Assembly: GCA_037443085.1 (NCBI GenBank)
Contig: JBBIPA010000064.1
Coordinates: forward strand, 1 to 9,675
Source of the DNA: JBBIPA01 sp037443085
Lineage (GTDB): Bacteria > Chloroflexota > Dehalococcoidia > GIF9 > UBA5629
DNA length: 9,675 nt
Direction of reading: 5' to 3'
Shown here one piece after another: positions 5,790 to 9,675 of this stretch. Under the pieces are notes generated by a model that was given only the letters and a program-made list of their open reading frames with translations, made no database searches and was not told the origin of the DNA. The translations under genes and the position numbers were made by a program. Each line of letters starts with the position of its first letter. Within the stretch, counting starts at the first letter, position 1.

Positions 5790-7172
5790 ATGAAAGTACT
5801 ACTCAGAATTATTCCCATCGTATTATGCATGGTCCTGGCAATAAGCACCGTTGCCTGCTCCGCCGAGCCAAAGTTTCAATACGAGTCTGCTGCCGCACTG
5901 AAGGCACTGGTCATAAATGAAGCGCCAGACTATCCCGAAACCAGCTTCATCGTTTTTAGCGATCCCCATATCTACGCCCACTCACTGGGAACAGATGGCA
6001 AGGCATTTCAGGCTTATTTAGCACAGGACCGCAAACTGCTGAAGGAAAGTGTCGAAATCCTGGAATCCGCCATCGAAGCCATAAAAAAGGTAGATGCCAG
6101 ATTCATTATTGTCCCCGGCGATTTAACCAAAGATGGCGAGCGTGTGTCACACGAACTGGCGGCGAGCTATTTTAGCCAACTCGAAGCCAGCGGTAAACAG
6201 GTATACGTGATACCCGGCAACCATGATATCAATAACGGTGCCGCGTACAAATATATTGGTGATACCACTGAGCGCGTGCCCAACATAACAGCCGCAGAAT
6301 TCGTCCGGATATACGGAGAGTTCGGCTATCAGGAAGCCCTGCAACGTGACCCGGCCTCGCTCAGCTACCTGGCTGAGCCTCAATCCGGACTGTGGCTGTT
6401 AGCCCTGGACTCCTGCCGCTATACAGAAAATCAGGAAGGGCACGAACCAGTCACCGACGGCAAATTTAGCGCTCTTACCCTGCAGTGGATTGAAAACATC
6501 CTCAAAGAAGCCGCCACCAAAAATAAGGCGATTATCGCCACGGTGCACCACGGCATCGTCGAGCATTACCGGGGACACGAGAAAAACTTCGGCGCCTACA
6601 TCATTGATGATTACCCGGCGATTAGCAAACTGCTGGCAATGTATAACGTGTGCATGGTGTTTACCGGCCATTACCATTCCCAAGATATCACCGTGACACG
6701 CTGGACTGAAACAAACAAATTCATCTTCGATATTGAAACCGGCTCTTTGGTCACCTACCCCTGCCCCTACCGCGTGGTCAGCATAGACAAAAGCCAGAAA
6801 GCAGCTATACGTTCCTATCGCATCCTAGAGACCCGCACTCACCCCAACAATTTTCAGGAATATGCGCGGAAATATGTCATAGAAGGAATTAGAGGCATTG
6901 CCGCCCAGGTCATTCAGGGATACCGGGTTGAGCGCGCCGAAGCCGAAGACCTCGCCCAGCAGGTCGCCGAGGCTTTCGTAGCACATTACGCTGGCGACGA
7001 AAAGCTCGCTCCCAACCAGGAACCACTGCGCACCAGTGGACTGAGCACCATGGGCTGGTTTGTGGTAACCTCCCGCAAAGACCTCGTCCGGGGACTGTGG
7101 CAGGACCTTGAGCCTGCCGATAACAACATCACCATCGACCTGAAAACGGGCAAGTGGGAACACCTCAAATAA
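5790..7172 (+). CDS. Exported lipoprotein metallophosphoesterase (calcineurin-like)
   Basis: This is a 460-residue calcineurin-fold phosphoesterase. The N-terminus is a signal peptide (hydrophobic 7-21) ending in a lipobox-like TVAC (20-23). It would be lipidated at C23 and anchored outside the membrane, although Thr at -3 is not the commonest choice. The metal-binding motifs occur in order: SDPH (57-60, D58 and H60), PGDLTKDGE (109-117, D111), PGNHD (142-146), VHHG (252-255) and TGHYH (292-296). This is a complete dinuclear metal site. After the catalytic domain (about 52-345) there is a C-terminal extension of about 110 residues that I cannot assign, possibly a family-specific accessory domain. 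Substrate may be a phosphodiester or phosphomonoester; a cyclic-nucleotide phosphodiesterase role is only one possibility. The ribosome binding site is weak (AAGGATGAG, 5771-5779). The gene is divergent from the RdhA-like gene and appears monocistronic. Confidence 0.9.
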   Translation: MKVLLRIIPIVLCMVLAISTVACSAEPKFQYESAAALKALVINEAPDYPETSFIVFSDPHIYAHSLGTDGKAFQAYLAQDRKLLKESVEILESAIEAIKKVDARFIIVPGDLTKDGERVSHELAASYFSQLEASGKQVYVIPGNHDINNGAAYKYIGDTTERVPNITAAEFVRIYGEFGYQEALQRDPASLSYLAEPQSGLWLLALDSCRYTENQEGHEPVTDGKFSALTLQWIENILKEAATKNKAIIATVHHGIVEHYRGHEKNFGAYIIDDYPAISKLLAMYNVCMVFTGHYHSQDITVTRWTETNKFIFDIETGSLVTYPCPYRVVSIDKSQKAAIRSYRILETRTHPNNFQEYARKYVIEGIRGIAAQVIQGYRVERAEAEDLAQQVAEAFVAHYAGDEKLAPNQEPLRTSGLSTMGWFVVTSRKDLVRGLWQDLEPADNNITIDLKTGKWEHLK

Positions 7173-7222
7173 CCTGCCCCGCCATTGGTTGAGTTCCATC
7201 AATTAAAACAAATATAGCCACC

Positions 7223-7249
7223 TTGACATGAAACCTTCAGTGGGATAAC
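7223..7249 (+). promoter_or_regulatory. Candidate promoter of the crotonase/SDR genes
   Basis: A perfect -35 word TTGACA lies at 7223-7228 in the 117-bp gap before the crotonase gene. The best -10 candidates are GATAAC (7244-7249, 15-nt spacer) and TAACGT (7246-7251, 17-nt spacer), both poor. The call rests mainly on the -35 word and position. Confidence 0.35.
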
Positions 7250-7289
7250 GTTGTAGCCAACATTGATAGCACCGAAGGAGGTATGAACC

Positions 7290-8159
7290 ATGGCAATCAG
7301 GGCTTACCACAATATCATCTACCAGAAGAATCCGCCCATCGCCTATATCACCTTCAACCGACCTGAAAAAGTGAATGCCCTCTCCGAAGATTTGCAGGCA
7401 GAGGTTGGGGAGGCTCTGGATGATGCCGGTTGGCATGATGACGAGATAAGAGTAATAGTAATCAAAGGAGCCGGGCACAATTTCAGTGCCGGCTTTGATT
7501 TAAGCAGCAGCGACAACGCTGATGCCGTGCAGTGGCGCAGCCGCTTCCTCAAAGGCAAGGGCTTCAGCGCCACCGGCTGGTGGGATGTCTTCTGGGGAAA
7601 CCCCAAACCGTTAATAGCCCAGGTGCAGGGCTACTGTATAGCTGGCGGCTGTGCCACCGCCTGCTTCTGCGACCTGTGTCTTTGCTCTGAAGATGCCCTG
7701 TTCGGCGCTCCTGAAATCAGATTCAGCGGCCCCTACCTGCCAGCAATCTGGCCCTGGATATTGGGCATGAGAAAAGCCCGCGAGCTCCTGTACACGGGTA
7801 ACTTAATCGATGCCCAGGAAGCATGGCGACTGGGACTGGTGAACAAGGTGGTACCTCAAGACAAGCTGGAGGAAGAAGTTAACAAGCTAGCCCAAACCAT
7901 AGCCAAGGTTCCCGCTGGCAGCAATGAATACAGCAAAAAACTGGTAAACATGACCTATGAACTGATGAACATCCGCCTGGCGATGGAGCGTTCCATCGAG
8001 CTGGAAGCCGCCTGCCTGTCCAGCCCGGACTCTCTGCCCGAGGTCGGAGAGTTTCAAAGGCTCACTCGAGAGAAGGGACTAAAAGCAGCGCTGGATTGGA
8101 ATAGTGACCGGTTCGCCCGGGAAGATGCCTGGTTCAAGAAACCCCGGAAAAAGGTTTGA
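7290..8159 (+). CDS. Enoyl-CoA hydratase/isomerase (crotonase) family protein
   Basis: This 289-residue crotonase-fold protein probably acts on an acyl-CoA thioester in a catabolic pathway. Landmarks are TFNRPEKVNALS (21-32), the first oxyanion-hole segment FSAGFD (65-70), the second GYCIAGG (114-120), FGAPEIRF (138-145) and LLYTGNLIDAQEAWRLGLVNKVV (166-188). The second catalytic Glu of enoyl-CoA hydratase is present as E142 in PEI. The first, which normally follows GGGC, is Ala (A122). A classic hydratase mechanism is therefore doubtful, and an isomerase, hydrolase or other crotonase activity is possible. Six Cys occur within 116-132, and there is a Trp-rich loop (WWDVFW, 97-102). The ATG at 7290 is supported by AAGGAGGT (7275-7282) 7 nt upstream; another ATG at 7283 is out of frame. 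The SDR gene follows after 58 bp, probably in the same operon. Confidence 0.9.
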   Translation: MAIRAYHNIIYQKNPPIAYITFNRPEKVNALSEDLQAEVGEALDDAGWHDDEIRVIVIKGAGHNFSAGFDLSSSDNADAVQWRSRFLKGKGFSATGWWDVFWGNPKPLIAQVQGYCIAGGCATACFCDLCLCSEDALFGAPEIRFSGPYLPAIWPWILGMRKARELLYTGNLIDAQEAWRLGLVNKVVPQDKLEEEVNKLAQTIAKVPAGSNEYSKKLVNMTYELMNIRLAMERSIELEAACLSSPDSLPEVGEFQRLTREKGLKAALDWNSDRFAREDAWFKKPRKKV

Positions 8160-8217
8160 CGGAAAGCACTAAACCGTGGCTATCAAACCAGATTGAAGGT
8201 TTTACAGGAGGTTATCA

Positions 8218-8979
8218 ATGAGACTAAAAGATAAAGTAGCTATTGTCACCGGCGGAGCTGCCGGCATCGGCCGCGCCTATTGTCTGGGCTTAGCCCGCGA
8301 GGGTGCCAGAGTGGTTATTGCCGACATTAATGAAGCCGGTGCCATCGCTACTGCTCAAGAAATCGAAGTCACAGGCGGGCAGGCATTAGGGCTAAAAGTA
8401 GATGTCTCAGACGCCCAGAGCACCCTGGCAATGGCGAAAAAGACAGGCAATACCTTCGGCAGGATTGATGTCCTGGTGAATAATGCTGCCTTCTATTTAA
8501 GGCCAGCATTAACCAGGGCGCCCTTTCAGGATCTACCACTGGACGAGTGGGACCGGGTCATGGCAGTAAACCTCAAGGGACCATTTCTCTGCTCACGGGC
8601 AGTTCTCCCCTGCATGCAGAACCAAAAGTCAGGAAAGATTATAAATATTTCTTCGGATACCGTTTATTTCGGGCCAGTCACCATGGCACACTATGTAACC
8701 AGCAAGGCAGGAGTTATCGGGCTAACCAGGGTCATGGCCAGGGAACTAGGACCATACCACATCAATGTGAACTGTATCGCTCCCGGCTCCACCTTCAGTG
8801 AAGACCCTGACAACCTGGAACGTCTCGAATTCCGCAAGCAACTGGTAGCCAATCAAATCCTGAAACGAGTAGAGCTGCCCGAGGACCTGGTCGGCACTGT
8901 CATTTTCCTGGCTTCCCCGGATAGCGATTTCATCACCGGTCAAACTATAGTGGTCAATGGCGGCACCACCATGCTATAG
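8218..8979 (+). CDS. Short-chain dehydrogenase/reductase (SDR), classical type
   Basis: This 253-residue SDR oxidoreductase is probably cytoplasmic and works on an alcohol or ketone substrate. Visible elements are the cofactor motif TGGAAGIG (11-18), D36 at the end of beta-2 (suggesting NAD(H) preference), D62 in VDVSD, NNA (88-90), structural N118, S146 of NISS, and the catalytic Y159-x3-K163 pair. PG at 189-190 and the C-terminal VNGG (246-249) complete a full classical SDR. It is close to FabG and 3-hydroxyacyl-CoA dehydrogenase types, but the family is too broad to name a substrate. Next to a crotonase gene, a 3-hydroxyacyl-CoA-like or cyclic-alcohol substrate is a reasonable guess (inference). 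AGGAGGT (8206-8212) is 5 nt before the ATG. Spacing to the crotonase gene (58 bp) fits co-transcription. Confidence 0.93.
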   Translation: MRLKDKVAIVTGGAAGIGRAYCLGLAREGARVVIADINEAGAIATAQEIEVTGGQALGLKVDVSDAQSTLAMAKKTGNTFGRIDVLVNNAAFYLRPALTRAPFQDLPLDEWDRVMAVNLKGPFLCSRAVLPCMQNQKSGKIINISSDTVYFGPVTMAHYVTSKAGVIGLTRVMARELGPYHINVNCIAPGSTFSEDPDNLERLEFRKQLVANQILKRVELPEDLVGTVIFLASPDSDFITGQTIVVNGGTTML

Positions 8980-9027
8980 CCGACGGAGATAAAGTACATG
9001 ATTACGGCTGTCAACAAGCAATGACCA

Positions 9028-9054
9028 TTGGAGAAAAGAACCTTGTGATATAAT
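9028..9054 (+). promoter_or_regulatory. Probable extended -10 promoter of the Rid-family gene
   Basis: TGATATAAT (9046-9054) is an extended -10 element with a perfect TATAAT at 9049-9054. A weak -35 (TTGGAG, 9028-9033) sits 15 nt upstream, which an extended -10 can tolerate. It suggests the Rid gene can be transcribed separately from the SDR gene. Confidence 0.5.
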
Positions 9055-9084
9055 GGCAAAATACAAAGAAGGAGGTATTTTGCT

Positions 9085-9522
9085 ATGAAAGAAAAGGTTA
9101 TCTATTATCCGGAGTACTGGGCAGGAAAGAAACTGGCTTACCCCCATGTGCCTGCTGAGTCACCCAAGTTTGCCCGGTCTGTCGTTGTGGGCAATCTGAT
9201 ATTTGTCTCCGGCTGCCAGGGGCAGAACGATGACACCATGAAGGTGGANNNNNNNNNNNNNCAACTGATAGTAGCCCTCAATAAAGTCAAACATGCCATG
9301 GAAGAAGCCGGCAGCTCCATGAACAACGTCATCAAGACCATCATGCTGCTGAAACGCCTGGAAGACTATCCCAAGATGAGGAAAACAGAGTTGGAATATT
9401 ACCAGAAACACGCTCCCCTGCTGGTAGAATATCCTCCCGCTAGCACCTTCATGCAGGTAGGCCTGGCCAAGCCGGAGTTCCTAGTCGAGATAGATGTCAT
9501 CGGCGTGATTTCCCGGGATTAA
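9085..9522 (+). CDS. RidA/YjgF/YER057c/UK114 (Rid) family protein, with assembly gap
   Basis: This 145-residue protein belongs to the Rid family of small trimeric proteins. The best-known member, RidA, hydrolyses reactive enamines and imines from PLP enzymes. Family landmarks are VVVGNLIFVSG (33-43), the helix ALNKVKHAMEEAG (64-76), VIKTIMLL (82-89), the YPPAS segment (116-120) and C-terminal EIDVIGVI (135-142). In RidA the catalytic Arg follows PA; here the position is Ser (S120). Imine deaminase activity is therefore doubtful, and it may be one of the Arg-less Rid subgroups. A run of 13 Ns (9249-9261) obscures residues 55-59; the frame is kept across it, which suggests the gap length is right or off by a multiple of three. 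AAGGAGGT (9069-9076) is 8 nt before the ATG. It follows the SDR gene by 105 bp. Confidence 0.88.
   Translation: MKEKVIYYPEYWAGKKLAYPHVPAESPKFARSVVVGNLIFVSGCQGQNDDTMKVXXXXXQLIVALNKVKHAMEEAGSSMNNVIKTIMLLKRLEDYPKMRKTELEYYQKHAPLLVEYPPASTFMQVGLAKPEFLVEIDVIGVISRD
9249..9261. other. Assembly gap (13 unknown bases) within the Rid gene
   Basis: Thirteen consecutive Ns interrupt the coding sequence. The reading frame and family alignment continue on both sides, so this is a sequencing or assembly artefact and not a real disruption. Confidence 0.97.
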
Positions 9523-9553
9523 TCACCTTGTCTGTGGGCCAACCTGCTTTGTC

Positions 9554-9581
9554 AGGCATTTGTGATCTAATATAAATGCCT
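9554..9581 (+). terminator. Possible terminator hairpin after the Rid gene
   Basis: AGGCATTT (9554-9561) pairs perfectly with AAATGCCT (9574-9581). Adding G-U, U-A and G-U pairs inside extends the stem to 11 bp around a 6-nt loop. It begins 31 nt after the stop codon. The nearest T-run (TTTTT at 9599-9603) is too far away for a canonical intrinsic terminator, so the role is uncertain. I see no gene in the remaining 9582-9675. Confidence 0.4.
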
Positions 9582-9675
9582 TGTGGATTAATTTACGCTT
9601 TTTGTGACCAAAATCTGTCCGATTTATTGCCCACTGTAAGTTACTAAGGGTAGATTGCCACGTTAAAGTTATTGA

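Noticed and set aside
9249..9261. Rid gene as a frameshifted pseudogene
   Set aside because: The interruption is a run of Ns; frame and family motifs continue on both sides.

Overview
The window looks like a bacterial chromosome segment, most likely from Chloroflexota and probably class Dehalococcoidia. The main clue is a reductive-dehalogenase-family iron-sulfur protein. Supporting context is its setting beside a two-component system, an ATP-type PEP carboxykinase and acyl-CoA genes, on moderate-GC DNA with strong AGGAGG-type ribosome binding sites and occasional TTG or GTG starts. The taxonomic call is inference. A run of 13 Ns shows this is a draft, possibly metagenomic, assembly.

Layout. 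Positions 64-1674 (minus) encode ATP-dependent PEP carboxykinase. A 264-bp divergent intergenic region separates it from a small exported Cys-rich protein (1939-2199, plus). Two strong back-to-back hairpins and an AT-rich promoter region follow. An OmpR-type response regulator (2371-3057) and its sensor kinase (3059-4474) lie next, 1 bp apart. The kinase gene overlaps the 3' end of a convergent reductive-dehalogenase-like gene (4460-5668, minus) by 15 bp. A 121-bp divergent region leads to a lipoprotein metallophosphoesterase (5790-7172, plus). The last three genes are on the plus strand: a crotonase-fold protein (7290-8159), a short-chain dehydrogenase (8218-8979) and a Rid-family protein (9085-9522, containing the N gap).

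How the genes may fit together. The kinase and regulator form one transcription unit, and the small exported Cys-rich protein just upstream could be their target or a sensed partner (inference). The crotonase and SDR genes look like an acyl-CoA catabolic pair. The Rid gene follows with its own probable extended -10 promoter. PEP carboxykinase serves central carbon metabolism and has no obvious functional link to its neighbours.

Most notable points: the six-Cys exported miniprotein and double hairpin beside a sensor kinase with two extracytoplasmic Cys; a TAT-less RdhA-like protein with no adjacent rdhB and an altered second cluster spacing; a crotonase lacking one catalytic Glu but carrying six Cys along the active-site helix; and a Rid protein lacking the substrate-binding Arg. 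I found no CRISPR array, RNA gene, transposase or phage gene.
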